This document shows, piece after piece, positions 47,035 to 58,879 of a stretch of DNA of 64,000 nt. Origin of the DNA: Agapanthus africanus (taxonomy: Eukaryota; Streptophyta; Magnoliopsida; Asparagales; Amaryllidaceae). Made by a program: the position numbers and the translations under genes. The stretch lies in assembly GCA_030015575.1 (NCBI GenBank), contig CM057346.1, positions 559,742,315 through 559,806,314 of the forward strand, read 5' to 3'. Within the stretch, counting starts at the first letter, position 1, and each line of letters opens with the position of its first letter. Below the pieces are notes generated by a model, which saw only the letters and a list, made by a program, of their open reading frames with translations, was not told where the DNA came from and made no database searches.

Positions 47035-49347
47035 TCGTATACTTAGCATATAGGGTTTACTAGAATACCATATGCGTATATTTCTATACTTAGTAGAAAA
47101 ATATATTCCTAGCTTCTATTTCTTAGCCATTGAGACACACACACTTTATATGATATAAGTTTACTCATGACATAAGTATATTTACGATATCAGTATACAT
47201 GATATCGTATGATATGCGATGATATGGGATGATATGATGTACGCGACTATAGACCCGTACCATATTGATTGGATGATATCATACGAGAGATATTCCGTAC
47301 GTAATATGATGATGATTGATTACCGATTACGGCCGATATTTATTTTGACTCGAAGAGTCTTGTTTAAAATCACAAATCGGATAATATGAGACGTTTATAG
47401 CCATAGCTACTTTCAAAACTAACGATTCGTTGTGTACTTTTAAATGATAACTTCAAGGGTGTGCTACGAATTTTCAAATGGTATCTTTTTCAAAAATATC
47501 ATAGTCCCTTATTTCCAAAAACAACGTTTTGTGCTATTTTAAACTATACCGTATGGTTCATACGTAGTTGGATATTTTAATACCTGTTCACATTACGATT
47601 TCATTATTCTGTATACGCTCGCATTTCGATTTTCTATTTCTGCATACGCTCGCGCTTCGATCATTCACGATATATATATATTACATTTATACCTTTAGCT
47701 CTATTTGACTTCGTTTGTTAGAATACGCGCACCATTACCGATGACTTACATGTTGCACGTACATATACACATATGCTCACACGCACATCATCGGTAATTG
47801 CCATACCACGTACACAGAGAGAACTCGCTATGTCACCTTATCACACTATACCCTGTTAGCATTTTAGATTTTTATTAGTACCCAGCACCACTTACTGTTT
47901 CAGATATTGTACCTCCTTTACATTGCTTATGCGACACGCTGATATGAACACACGTGCCATGCATTATATTACTGTTCTGTGCCTTTACATGTTGTTCCAT
48001 TATTGCCATGTTCTTATGAGATTTTGTTTTCATGAGATTTCTAGATTTGAGAAACCGCAGATATGATTTTATAAAACTTGTGAATGTTTTTAAAAAATGC
48101 GGTTTTCTCTTGATATGATATTTTGGCGTCCACCATGAGTTTTTTCGGTTCTTAGCTATGATTATTATTCGAATTGAGGCATAGGGAGAAACCAATTGCG
48201 AATACATGATGGACCTGGTATGGTACCCAGGGGCAAGAAGATCGTATAGAAAGGCGTTGAGCCTGACTGAGAACACTACCTACCGTTGACAGTATGGGAT
48301 TCAACGGATATCCGGAGGATACCAACCGGAATACAGATGGATATGATGACCGATCAGATAAGACGGCGCCTGAGATATGGGGATTTACGTGTCGATACTG
48401 GACACGAGATTTATGAGGATTCGAGTGTCGATACTGGGCACTCAGTATTTTATGATGATTTCGAGTGTCGTTGATGGACACGCATTGGATGATATATATA
48501 TATGACATGTTGCCACATATTGATACTGACACGATTATATACACACACTTTCACTTTCGTTATCACATAGTATGATATTATATTACTGTATGACCTAGGT
48601 AAATCGTTATGCATTCGATTTCTACCTGATGATGTCTTCTACTCACGAGTTGACAACTCACCCTCGTTGTGTCATAGTTTTCTTGCAGGACCGACCGCTC
48701 GGATCAGTAGCGGTTTGCTGGCACATTTCTTCTTTGGGTGATTGCTTGGTAGGTGGGTTATACTACATATCGTAACCGCCGCTTGTATATTTATTCATTT
48801 GTATCCAGTAAAAACTCCATCAGCCAGACTTATATGTATATTTTGTGGACTTAGAGACCAGGTTGTATATTCTTTCGGACTTAGAGCCGAGACTTGTATG
48901 ATATTCGTTACAGTGATATTGATGACGTTTTTGGCATTTCTTTCACTCTTTTCTTGTCTTGATATTCGCTTTGGGCGTCGTATATATTGCATGGTTGTGT
49001 TTCCGCCGTTTGGGCGATGAGATAGCTCCCGATTGGGAATGTTGATATTATTATTGTTTATGTACTGGTTTTCATCAAAATTTACAAAGGAGGTACTGCC
49101 AAAATTTCAAATGACGAAAATGTTTTCAAACTTTAGTATACAATCCACTTGTATTTTCAACGAACTTTACTTATACTTTAAAAAGAAAAACTTGATTTCA
49201 TTTATAGATCTTTTTCCAAAACTTCACATCCACTATTTACTTAAAAAGGTTTTGATTCCTGGTTTTCGGCTTACTTGGGTTACAGTGGGGTCCTATAGAC
49301 TTCACGTAATTCAAGCACCGGTCACGTGTCGTTTCCGGGTTGTGACA
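45404..49347 (+). mobile_element. Complete LTR-1 (copy 3), 3944 bp, 5' LTR of E2
   Basis: Begins TGTAACATTTCAG and ends GGTTGTGACA, then AAAT and the primer-binding site. Its length agrees with the solo LTR at 14245-21550 (3.97 kb without the LINE). LTRs near 4 kb are at the long end but known in the Tekay lineage. It contains a (TA)n run near 46998-47030. Frames within it (for example 48742-49020) are not supported as genes. Confidence 0.85.
46998..47030. repeat. (TA)n microsatellite in LTR-1 copy 3
   Basis: About 15 TA units. The other two LTR-1 copies lack a long run here, so it expanded in this copy. Confidence 0.8.
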
Positions 49348-49351
49348 AAAT

Positions 49352-49363
49352 TGGTATCTGAGC
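49352..49363 (+). other. E2 primer-binding site
   Basis: TGGTATCTGAGC, one mismatch from TGGTATCAGAGC, the usual plant site for initiator tRNA-Met, four bases after the LTR end. Confidence 0.85.
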
Positions 49364-49678
49364 GTTAGGTTTAACCTTTGTTCGAGTTTAGGTTTGACTA
49401 TGTAGAGTTTATGGCGTATATTTCAGAATCTAGGCCTGACTTTACGGAACTTAGACTTGACTGAGGGAGTATTAGACCAAAACCTTCGTTACGTAGGTTG
49501 ACTTTGATTGATGGAGTAGGTAATTCAAGTATAGTAACATACCGTGCGTATGTTCCGCGGAATACTTATGATACGATATTCCGCTTAAGTAACCTTAGGA
49601 TGTGCATATCTTGAGATCCTTTTTCTATCCGTTCTTGTGATCTATCCTCATCGATATTTGTTTGTGGTTCCTGTCACC

Positions 49679-50940
49679 ATGGCTATCCGAACAGAGAGGG
49701 CTGCGGCTAGAGATGCGGTCAGGACGAGCTCGTCAGGGATGAGGACTGACCAGGGTGTTCCGGTGATGCAGGAACAGATTGATTATTCTTTTATGTTAGG
49801 ATTTCTCGTTTGAGGTGAGTGTCTGGATCCGCACCAGATGGTCGGGTCATTGCTTGAGGCCAATTAGATTGAGAGGACTGTTGACATACAGTCTACTCTG
49901 GAAATCGTTGTGCTGTCCACCGTGCAGACAGATGTACCAACCGTTGCTGAGATAGACGAGATGTCGCTTTCAGAGTTCACGAAGCTGAAGCCACATGAGA
50001 TTATAGGCATGGATGTAACAGAAGATCCTTAGTCATTCCTGAATAGTGACCGACGTTTCGTTCGTTGGGATGCTCCGATGCGAGATCAATGAGTTGACTA
50101 GTTTCAGCTTGAAGGGTTGCTCAGACATGGCATGAGTCGATCGAGAAAGGACGAGCAATGCGTGTTCCTCCGATGGCTTGGACGAGTTCTCGAGGGCATA
50201 TTTAGCCAGATTTCTTTCGCGGAGTGTTGGAGATGTCGAGTTCATAGTTTCGAGTTTTTGCGTAAGACTCTGGATATGATCGTAACCGAGAATAAATTGC
50301 AGTTTACCCAGCTTTCGAGATATGATTCCTATTTGGTCGATACTGAAGAGAAGTGGATTAAGAGATTCGTGCGAGATTTCGATAAGTCGTTCCTTTCTGT
50401 TGATAGATATTTGATACGTATGTAGAGGCGTTGGATACGGCCACACCTTCAGAGAAAAGTCTTGATGACATTACAGCTGCTCCAGAACGGAAGCAGATTA
50501 ATTAAAGATGTGCCAGTTTTCGGGCAGTTCGGCAGAAATGATATCAGGAGAGGCCATGGCAGGTTCTTTCCTGGATACTACAGCGATAGAGATTTGGACC
50601 CGGGATCAGTTGTATGGTGTGTACTCAGAGGGCCAGAGGCCGCCGTCATTGACGTGCTACATTACGAGTGGCCAGGTTACCCTGACCAGGAGATGTTCAG
50701 AGAGGCGTAAGAGCGGGGTTGTTTACGTTGCCACTCCTAACCATGCTGTCGAGCCGAAAAGCCGTGAATTTGGTGATTCACAGAGAGAACAAGGACCTAG
50801 AGACAGAGTACGCCAGACCGTGAGTAGAAAGCAAGTGGAAATTATTGCCCTGTCAGCTCCGGGTGCACATGCACCTTTCGATATTGAAGGAGGTGTACCT
50901 CAATTCATTTATTTTGAATCGTGTTTTAGTGATTTGAGTA
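49679..50940 (+). pseudogene. E2 gag remnant
   Basis: The ATG at 49679-49681 opens MAIRTERAAARDAV, aligned with the E0 gag start. Later pieces occur in different frames: YLARFLSRSVGD, FRDM, a region matching the E0 Arg/Gly-rich linker near 50500-50620, and a degraded zinc knuckle (around 50655-50700) lacking most Cys and His. A stop at about 49812 and several frame changes show it is dead. As in E0, the frame ends in PGAHAPFDIEGGVPQFIYF and is not followed by a protease. Confidence 0.75.
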
Positions 50941-51000
50941 TCACGTCTTCGTCGTTTTGACTCTTGTGTTATGATGATTGAGTTTCATGATCGATATTTT

Positions 51001-51600
51001 CGTGCACCGTAGCTGCACCCGACGGATATTTTTCTTTATGCACAGCAGTTGCACTTGATTTATGTGTTTGTGCATATCCATTGCACTCGATATTGATTTG
51101 TGCATCCCGTTGCACATATTTATGATTTCGCGCACCCCGATACACTTGATTCTGGTTTCGTGCACGTTGTATGCACCTGATTTTGATTCGTGCATTTTAG
51201 ATGCACTCGATGTTGTTTACATGCGCTTTCGATGCATTGATATGGTTTTCGTGTACGCCGGTTGCACTAGATTTATGTTTTCGTGCACCTAGTTGCATTT
51301 GATGCTTTTGTGCAGACCTAATGCACATTTAGATTTTCGTGCATACTCGGTGCACTTGATGTGATTTTGTGCATATTTGATGCACTTCAGGATTTTCGTG
51401 CACACCAGTTGCACTCGATTGAGATTTTCATGCATTCTAAATACACTTGATGTTGTCGTGCACACCCGTTGCACTTGACAAATAATTTTGTGCATACCCG
51501 TTGCACTCGGTTTTTGTTTTCGTGCACATTCGTTGCACTTGGCTTTGATCTTGATTTCCATGTGCACCTGTCGCACGTGGGTTGGTTTTCATGCACACCG
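51001..51600 (+). repeat. Hairpin minisatellite, ~20 units of ~31 bp (GTGCA..TGCAC)
   Basis: Each unit is an inverted pair, GTGCA or GTGCAC, 5-9 bases, TTGCAC or ATGCAC, followed by a T-rich spacer such as TTGATTTTGATTTTC. Unit starts lie near 51002, 51038, 51069, 51099, 51131, 51161, 51190, 51222, 51251, 51283, 51310, 51340, 51368, 51398, 51430, 51457, 51490, 51523, 51560 and 51590. Loop bases vary more than stem bases. The array follows gag directly, and the same array starts at the same place in E0. Confidence 0.9.
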
Positions 51601-51610
51601 GTTGATATTG

Positions 51611-51864
51611 ATTTCTTTTTTTAGTATCGCGTTTTTATGATATATATACTATGTTATGTAGTAGCAGAGTAGGGCTGGTCTGAGAGACAGTGCCTGAATA
51701 TTTTTGCATATATCGATGTTTACATAAGAGGTTTTCAAAAGAGCTATAGTCATTATTTTTCTACGTGTCAGTGAGCGACGCAAGATTTTTCAAAAGAAAA
51801 CCCTTATAAATCATTTTCAGAAAGGCGGGACGTACATCTTAAGCAAAACATACATATAGATAGA
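51611..51864. other. Junction region between E2 and the Tat-type element
   Basis: Unassigned sequence. Similarity to the Tat integrase stops at about 51865, just after WRYCS. What belongs to E2 and what to other DNA here is unclear. Confidence 0.4.
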
Positions 51865-52480
51865 ACAATATCTCCAGTCTATCTTATATCGAGTAGCGAA
51901 TCTTGAGATTTTGAAGCTCTTAGAAGAAGGCCCGTTGTCAGATATGATTTTTCTCGGCGTACCGAAGCGATATAAAACATTATACTGGAAGAATTTCAAA
52001 ACGTCTTCTGTTTTGACCTCTTTTAGCGGGATAGCTTCAGCCTACCTGGAGAAGTAGTCCGTCGTGGCTAATATGAACCAGTGTCTTTTGGATGACGGAG
52101 GATCAATCGAGCCAACTATGCCGGTGCCCTAAATTTCGAAGAGCCAGGACGCCACGGTAGGGTGCAGTGGATTGGGGTGCTTGTGAATGAAGTCACCGTG
52201 AATTTGGCATAGATGACATTTTTTTGCATGCTCTTCACAATCCTTTATCACGGTAGGCTAGCAATATCCAAGCCGTTTGATTTGAAGCCGCATTTTGGGG
52301 CCGGATTGCTGAGCTCCACAGATGCCTGAGTGAATTTCTTTCATAATTTCTTGAGTTTCGGCCGGAGACAGACACCTGAGCCTAAGCTGGTCATACGACC
52401 TGAGGTATAGTGTGCCATTCACAAACACATACTGGAGAGCTCTCTTCTTCAACTGAACCCTCACGAATTTTTCCTCAGGC
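51865..52480 (-). pseudogene. Tat-type integrase fragment
   Basis: The zinc-binding part is EIHSGICGAQQSGPKMRL, then CHLCQIHGDF. The catalytic core follows: GSIDPPSSKRHWFILATTDY, EAIPLKEVKTEDVLKFFQ, RFGTPRKIISDNGPSSKSF. Two of the three acidic catalytic regions are visible; the part with the final Glu is missing because the sequence ends at the junction. There is a stop where Trp is expected after DYFSR. Confidence 0.75.
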
Positions 52481-52518
52481 AGCTTGTTATATCGGAGATA
52501 TTCTATGAAGGGTTCTCT

Positions 52519-52960
52519 CTAATTTGGCTCGTCCCTGATGACCTGAGCTTCTTCAGCAAGACCGTTCTTTTTTTCTACGATTTCTTCTTCGCGTAGAAAG
52601 ACACGAGGCGGGATTTGCCGGCTCCTGACTGTGATCAGAATTTCATCCATGTCAGGATCAGCCAGCTCCTTGGCTAGGCGAGCGAGTACGTCGGCTTTTC
52701 CATTCAGCGCCTTGGGAACTCTCGTCAGTTTAATGTGGGTGAAACGCTTCTTGAGCTCCACCACCCGGTCTCTGTATCGAGCTAATTCGGACTTATATAT
52801 CTTGTATTCGCCGCTTACTTGGTTGACGACTAGCTGGGAATCGCCGTAGACACGCAGTTGAGGGATCTGCATTTCTATGGCGAGCTCCAGACCAGCTATC
52901 AGAGCTTCATACTCAGCCTCGTTGTTTGTGCGAGGCTCGGTAAGAGCGAAAGAACGTCAC
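52519..52960 (-). pseudogene. Tat-type RNase H
   Basis: It reads [16 protein letters not shown], then [31 protein letters not shown] and [20 protein letters not shown]. The Asp in YGDSQL and the Glu in NNEAEYEAL are typical active-site positions of the extra RNase H domain of Tat elements. The frame ends near 52519 with a stop. Confidence 0.75.
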
Positions 52961-53393
52961 ATGGTTCCTCCCGATGGTGTGATGAACACCAATCCTATTC
53001 CTACTTTTATTTGTAGGATGCTTGATTTGCTGAAGGTCCTTATTGATGAGGCTCCATCGAAATAGAGCTCCCAGCATGGCTCGTTATCTTCGAAATGTAG
53101 CACTTGTTCGTCGGGCAACTCGCAATTTGGCGGTGACCCTTCAGGTATGGGATGAGCAGCTAGAAAGTCGGCGAGGGCTTGCCCTTTTACTGCTTTATGA
53201 GGAGTGGACTATGTCAAATTCAAGCAGCATGACAGCCCATCTGGCCATTCTACCAGTTAGACCCGCCTTGGTCATCAAATACTTTAGAGGGCCGATCTTG
53301 GAGATCAGCATAACCCGGTGAGCAAGCAGATAATGCCTCAACTTCTTTACGCCAAATATCAAGGCTAAACATCGCTTTTCAATCGAGGAGTAT

Positions 53394-54463
53394 TTATGCT
53401 CTGCCCCGACTAATGTTCGACTGAGGTAGTAGAGCGCATTTTCTTTTACCTTTGTTGTTTTGAGAGAGGAGGGTGCCGAGCGATTCGTCCAGTGCGGCGG
53501 TGTAGAGGATCAGAGATTTATTTGAAATGGGGGCAGCGAGCACTGGAGGGTGCAACAGGTACTGCTTGATGCCGTCGAAGGCTTCTTGACATTCGGCATC
53601 CCAGACAAAAGGGGCTCCTTTCTTCATGAGCTTTGAAAAAGGTCGACATCTTCCTGATAGGTTTGAGATGAACCTTCTTATGTATGCGAGCCTGCCTTGG
53701 AAGGATCTTAGTTGCGTCAAATTCTTTGGAGGAGGTATCTCCATGATCGCTTTTATCTTTGACGGGTCGATCTCGAACCCTCGGTGCCGGACTATGAAGC
53801 CTAAGAATTTCCCCGATGATATGTCGAAGGCGCACTTTAGATGATTCATCTTTAGATTTAACTCACTCAGTCTGGTGAATACAGTTCGGAGATCTTAGAT
53901 GTGATTGGCCTTGGTTTTAGTCTTGACGACCAAATTGTCAACATAACATTCGACGACTTTATGGATTAAGTCGTTAAAGATCTTGGTCATTGCCCTTTGA
54001 TATGTGGCACTTGCGTTCTTCAGTCTAAACGGCATCACTTTGTAACAATATATGCCTATCGGGGTTCGAAATGCTGTATGCCTCTTATCCTCAGGCGACA
54101 TTTTTATCTGATTGTATTTAGGCGAATCATCCATGAAAGTGAACAGCTCGTAATTTGAGGTGTCACCGACCATCATTTCCATGACCAGAAGCGGGAAATC
54201 ATCTTTAGGGCACGCTTTGTTAAGGTCCCTGAAATCGATACAAATCCGGATCTACCCATTTTTCTTCTTTACTGGGACGATGCATGCGATCCGGTCTGCG
54301 TATTTCTCTTCTCTGATGAAGCCGTTATCGATAAGTTTCTTGGTTTCCTCAATGACCTTTTCCTCCAACCCCTTCTCATCTTTCGAGGAGCTTGTTTGAT
54401 TGGCTTGGTATCAGGAGAAATAGCCAGCTTATGCACGGCCATTTCGGAGGAGAGGCCAGGCAT
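53394..54463 (-). pseudogene. Tat-type reverse transcriptase
   Basis: The start is EMPGLSSEMAVHKLAISPDT, then KQAPRKM, IRICIDFRDLNKACPKDDFP, FMDDSPKYNQIKM, RTPIGIYCYKVMPFRLKNAS and YVDNLVVKTK. The catalytic motif should be YVDDLVV; the second Asp is Asn, so it would be inactive. Then come KCAFDISSGKFLGFIV, PPPKNLTQLRSFQGRLAYI and the connection to RNase H. A frameshift near 54340 and a stop before IRICID add to the damage. Confidence 0.8.
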
Positions 54464-54466
54464 TTC

Positions 54467-56236
54467 TTAGTACGTCCACGCGAAACAGTCGACGAACTCA
54501 CACAGCAAGGCGATCATCTGCTCTTTCATTTCCTCTGACAAGAGTGAGCTGATGTAGGTCGGCCTCGGATAATCGGGCATCCCCAAATCAATCTCGGTTA
54601 GCTCGTCGAACGTTGCATGTCCGCCAACTTCGAGCTCTCGAGGGGCTTCTCCTGGTTCGGCTAGCTCGTCGTCATCATTCGACCCTTCGCGGGTTTCGCT
54701 AACGTGGATCATGTAGCATGATTTAGCGTCGGGTTGTACATAACCTAGGCCCCGTCTATCTGGGACTCGCCTCTCGATGAGCGATCGGACCTGAGGCGGG
54801 TGCCATAACCTCTCATAAAACTTGCCTTCGGAGTCTGTCTGGTATAACCGACATCCGCACCTTTTGAAATATTCCTGCATCCCGGGCGCATAATATCTGG
54901 GGTTTAAGACGGCTCTTATGCCTCTCTCATAGGGAAGGCACGTTACGGACAAATCGTCCTGGTGCATGACAGGGCTCGACCCATAAAACAGGATGCCCTT
55001 CTGTCCGTTGTTCCTTTCGGGGACGTAGAAGGTTGTCAGCTGGTCCACAGTGGAGACCGACAACACGTCGAGCTCTTTAAACATCTGTTCCGGAACTTTG
55101 GTGATGGCCAGGGATCTCTCTGTGACTTTAAAGGTCTCTCTTAGCTTTGCTTTTTGCGTGAGAGTTCGGCCTGTGCAACTGTTGCAAGACGGGTCCTCCT
55201 CCGACTCTTCGGTATCGTTGCCGAGATGAGGGCGAGCTTTGATGCCGGATGGGCCCTCAATATCATATCCGTCCGTATCTCTACCGAAATGGGGGCGGTT
55301 TTTATAGAAGGATGGACCTTCAACGTCGGACTCATCAGTGTCATTGCCGAAACGTAGGCGCACTTGGGGATTTTTACTTTTAAGCGTGACGACCGGCTTA
55401 GATTGGCTTTTGAGATTCTGGGCCTTCTTGTTTTTAGTTGACCACGGCTCCGGTTTTCTTTTGAGACTCTGGTCTCTCTTGTCTCTAGTCGACCGCGGCT
55501 CGGCATTCTGGGGCTTCATAAAGTACCGAGAATCTTCATATCGGATTTCATATACACCAAACGGCTGTATATCTCCGTCAATGCGTCTTTCTTCGCCATT
55601 TTTGGTATACTTCATGCATTGATGGAGTGTTGACGGAACGATGCCATAATTGTGAAGCCACGGTCGTCCCAGGAGAATCTTATAGGACGTGTCAGCGTCG
55701 ATCACGTATATCTTAGCTTCGGTTTGCAGGTCCCCAAACCTGATTGGCAAAGCTATAGATCCCATAACTTGCTAGCAATTTTGATTGAAGCCCTGGATGA
55801 CAATCCTCTCCCTTGACAGGTGTCGTACGTCCATTGATAAACTCTTTAGAGTCCATAAGTTCATGTTCACCGAGGACCCCGGATCAATCAATATACGATT
55901 AATCCGATCTCTGTCGCTGTATCCTGTCACGTAAAGCGGTCGGTTATGCTCGGCTGTCCCTAATAGCAGGTCTTCATCCTTAAATGCGACCGCAACTGTG
56001 TGCAGAGCGTACTGGGCCTCTTCCATATTGATCTCCGCGAAGCGCGCATGGTACCGCGAGGGGTTTTGCAGAGCATAGATAAGGACGTCCCTAAGCTCCT
56101 TGGATAGAACCAGAGCATTATAGATACTTAAGAAGGGATGGAAGCTTCCGGAGGTGAGCGAAGACGTTATAGTCCACCAAGGAAGGGCTCGAATCTCCAT
56201 GACTCGGATCTCTGCCGTTTTCTTCATTAGCCACAT
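54467..56236 (-). pseudogene. Tat-type protease and connecting region
   Basis: The protease part is NRPLYVTGYSDRDRINRILI, then DPGSSVNMN, where the active-site Asp is followed by Pro instead of the usual Asn, Asp or Gly. After a stop (55766-55771) come MGSIALPIRFGDLQTEAKIY, VIDADTSYKILLGRPWLHNY and VPSTLHQCMKY. A linker of 432 codons is intact up to CFAWTY, where a TAG at 54464-54466 separates it from reverse transcriptase. The linker has repeats of the type RPHFG-DTDGYDIEGPS, three times. Confidence 0.75.
55175..55365 (-). repeat. Tandem acidic repeats in the Tat linker
   Basis: Three in-frame repeats of about 24-25 codons with the core G(N/R)DTD(E/G), then (D/E)(V/I)EGPS and RPH. The third is the most diverged (GNDTEESEED). 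Confidence 0.6.
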
Positions 56237-57000
56237 GATTTTTCTTTTCTTTTGGGGCGTTGCCTTGTCTTGGCGCTAGAGTCTTACCACTTCTGAGCTG
56301 GATTTGGTTGGCTTTTGTGGCGAGCCCATCGTCCTCTTCGGGGAAACAGAGCTCCTCCTCAGAGTCGCTACCGAGATGGATGGCGTAGCAAGTTACGGTA
56401 GGGGATCCATTATCAGCACCATCTTCCAATTCTTCCAAGATTTCTGCGGCCTTTATAGGGAAGAACTCCTTCAGTTGGATAAGAGTTCTTTCCTTTTATA
56501 CATAGTCTTCGAGAGAATCGATATGTTTTTGAATGGTCGTTCTTCTCGCACACTCTTCTTTGAGTCGAGCTGCGTCTTTCTTTTTCTTCTTTCTGAGCTT
56601 CTTGGACTTCGAGCCTGCCCGTCTTGGATTGGTGGACGGGACAGTGGGCTTCTTTTGTCCTTCCCGCCCGACTCAGTTCTTTCTGAAGCAGTTTTAGCAT
56701 CTTCTCCGTCTTCTTGGATATGTATATATCCCACGGAGGTTGCGACACGTTGTCCTCATTTCTTGGGGCAGACGGTTCAGCAGTATGCCTCCAAAAGGCT
56801 TCGGCTTCTGTCTGTACAAAGTTGGCGGTTGCGGCTTGATCGTTTGTCAACACACCAGGGGACAATAAGATTTCTCCCGTCTTGTACTGTTTCTCGACCC
56901 AATCTTTGAATACGCAGCACTCCTCAATGACGTGACCAAGCATTATATGGTATGGGCAATACAGAGGGTTGTCAGTCATGCTTGCTTCATGATGCCTGAT
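56237..57000 (-). pseudogene. Tat-type gag C-terminal part
   Basis: The minus strand reads HHEASMTDNPLYCPYHIMLG, then HVIEECCVFKDWVEKQ, the CX2H..HX4C pattern typical of Tat/Ogre gag. It continues with FVQTEAEAFWRHT, WDIYISKKTEKMLKLLQKEL and a Lys/Glu-rich tail, with frame changes near 56440. The N-terminal gag is not visible because the insertion at 57001 removes or displaces it. Confidence 0.7.
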
Positions 57001-58863
57001 TGATATTCGAATTCTCGGTATGTATGTAGAAAATGTATAGAAATTACAACCAAAAATATTTTGACCGCAATCAAAAACGGTGTCGGATGTAGCGCTTAGC
57101 GAGTGCGGATCGTCCACAGGGAAAGTGAGATCCGTTCGAATTTGAATTAGATGAATTGAAAATTAAAGAGAAGAAAAGAAAAGACAATTCAATTCAAGAT
57201 TTATAAAATTGAAGTTCAAGAATTATCTAGATCAAGATCTAATAACAAGAAAACATTAAAAATCAAGAATCAAGAAGTGATGATATCTAATCCAATAATC
57301 AAGAATCGAAGTGAGGCTCGTAGGAATCGATCGAATCTATAGACGTGATGAAATCTATTGATTACGTTTTCTTATCCATTAATGATTTGATACTAGATCG
57401 ATGACGATTAATCGAGATTTAAAGATCTTTTAAAGAAACTAGGGTTTCTTCATCTCATCCTTTGTCCCTTCGATGAATCTCATTCAACAAAACTAGCCTC
57501 TAGTAAATTCAAGAATCGAACGTGGATCCCTAATTAAGAGCGAACACAATCAAGAAAGTATTGCTCGAAACTAGGTTGCCGATTCTTCAATTTACAAGAG
57601 TTTACAAAACTTATAGGAATTAAGAATCGTTTCAAGATTTGTAACATCATCGTCTATTGATCGTCTCGATTCCTCCACGAGCGGAGTTTTACTCAAACAT
57701 CATAACAAGACACACAATCAAGAATTGAGATCGAATCATGATGCAAGAATGTAAAGAAAGCAAGATATAGAAATTTCATCTTTATTTATCAACAATTTGT
57801 TACAATTCACTCGAGATCTACAAGAGGAAAGAACTTGATCGTTGATTTCGGCTTCGCTCGTCTCCTTGAGTCGCGGATCTCCTTGGATCACTTGCTCCGA
57901 TGAAGTCCGGCGTCGCTTTCTAAAGGATCGAAGGCTTCATGCTTAATTTGGTACTCGGAGTTCTTGATTTTTGGCTTTGGATTTTGAATTGGGGATTAGG
58001 GTTTATAAGTTGTGTCACTCAACTTGTGTTGGGAATTGGAGAACCAATTATTGAACTAAAGAACAACCCTCGAGAAGAAGCTTTAGGGCCTCTTTTATAG
58101 TCTTCATTAGCTTTGGCTTCCTTTAGAAGCTAGGTTTAGTTTAGCTTCCCTTGTAAGCTAGGTTGTTAGGTAGAAGCTTCTAGAGGTAGTTAGTTAGGCT
58201 TAGCTTCCTTCATAAGCTTGGAGGTTAGGGAGAAGCTTCTAAGCTTAGGTTGCTAAGTAGCTTGCTTTGGAAGCTTGGAGGTGTTTAGCTTGATCAAGGA
58301 GCTTTGCTGATCTGGCAGAAGATTCTGGAGTTTTCTGGAATTTGCAGTGGCTTAAAGGAGTTCTGAAGCTGAGAAGAGAGATCTGAGCTGAAAAGATGAT
58401 GACGTCACCATCATTGTGCAGCGGATCCGCCGCCAATGGGGCCTTACGGCCGCGGATCCGCGGCCTTTTGGTTGCCTCTCTGCATGTAAATTCTTGTGCT
58501 GCTTGATGTTGGCTTTAGTGATGTTTACTGATGTGTGGAATCTTTTAATTATTTCTTGATCACTGCCAGATTTCAAGTCTTGAACTCGACGTATTTTTAC
58601 CAGCACTTTTAACTGTTTTGGCTCTTCTCCTGGAATTTCCTGCACAGATTCTCGAAACAAGTGTTGCACTATACAAAGATGATGCGATGCCATGATAAAC
58701 ACTCAATTTTCCTCAGAAATGTTGGTTTTAATACATAACACAAGTAATTTGGTATTTTACAGCTGTTTTGCTAATATGTGCTATATTAATACCAAACACC
58801 TCTAGATGAGTGCAAATGGTAGGGAAATTGTCGTGTTAAAATTGCAATATTTTCGACTGATCA
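57001..58863 (-). mobile_element. 3' LTR of the Athila-like element, about 1.86 kb
   Basis: Read on the plus strand it begins TGATATTCG (or TGATTGATATT four bases earlier) and ends GACTGATCA. TG..CA ends are thus present, with an extended TGAT..ATCA. Left of it the Tat gag frame stops abruptly. It contains the CCGCAATCAA..GTCCACAGGGA box at 57065-57122. No genes seen. Confidence 0.65.
57065..57122 (-). other. Conserved LTR box (see 5291-5351)
   Basis: CCGCAATCAAAAACGGTGTCG, trimmed here to its key parts CCGCAATCAA and CGGTGTCGG, then GTGCGGATCGTCCACAGGGA. It lies close to the LTR end in both elements. Confidence 0.5.
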
Positions 58864-58864
58864 A

Positions 58865-58878
58865 ATTCCCCCAAACTT
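58865..58878 (-). other. Polypurine tract of the Athila-like element
   Basis: The minus strand reads AAGTTTGGGGGAAT directly before the LTR start TGATCAG. This is the common plant Ty3 primer site for plus-strand DNA synthesis. Similar motifs at 60076-60089, 60191-60204 and 60255-60270 are further from any LTR end. Confidence 0.65.
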
Positions 58879-58879
58879 A

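Larger units (their letters stand above)
45404..51610 (+). mobile_element. E2: gag-only Tekay-type Ty3 element, 3' end missing
   Basis: The order is a complete 5' LTR (45404-49347), primer-binding site, leader, gag remnant (49679 to about 50940), then a hairpin minisatellite (51001-51600). No protease, polymerase or second LTR is seen. Sequence of a minus-strand Tat-type element begins by about 51865. It shares LTR, gag and minisatellite with E0 at the window start. On the left it abuts the CACTA element; no target duplication can be checked. Confidence 0.75.
51865..57000 (-). mobile_element. Tat-type Ty3 retrotransposon remnant (gag to integrase)
   Basis: On the minus strand the order is gag C-terminus, protease, reverse transcriptase, RNase H, integrase, the Ty3 order. 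Wording such as DYFSR, SDNG, EMPGLSSEMAVHKL and the CPYH..H..C gag motif is characteristic of the Tat/Ogre group. No LTR is in the window. The gag end is cut by an Athila-like element at 57001 and the integrase end by the E2 junction. Confidence 0.8.

Noticed and set aside
51001..51600. CRISPR-like reading of the hairpin array
   Set aside because: Repeats are short, variable and part of a retrotransposon. The spacers are T-rich and alike, not unique.
55154..55622. Plus-strand frames over the Tat protease region
   Set aside because: Shadows of the 432-codon minus-strand frame, which shows the recognised protein motifs.
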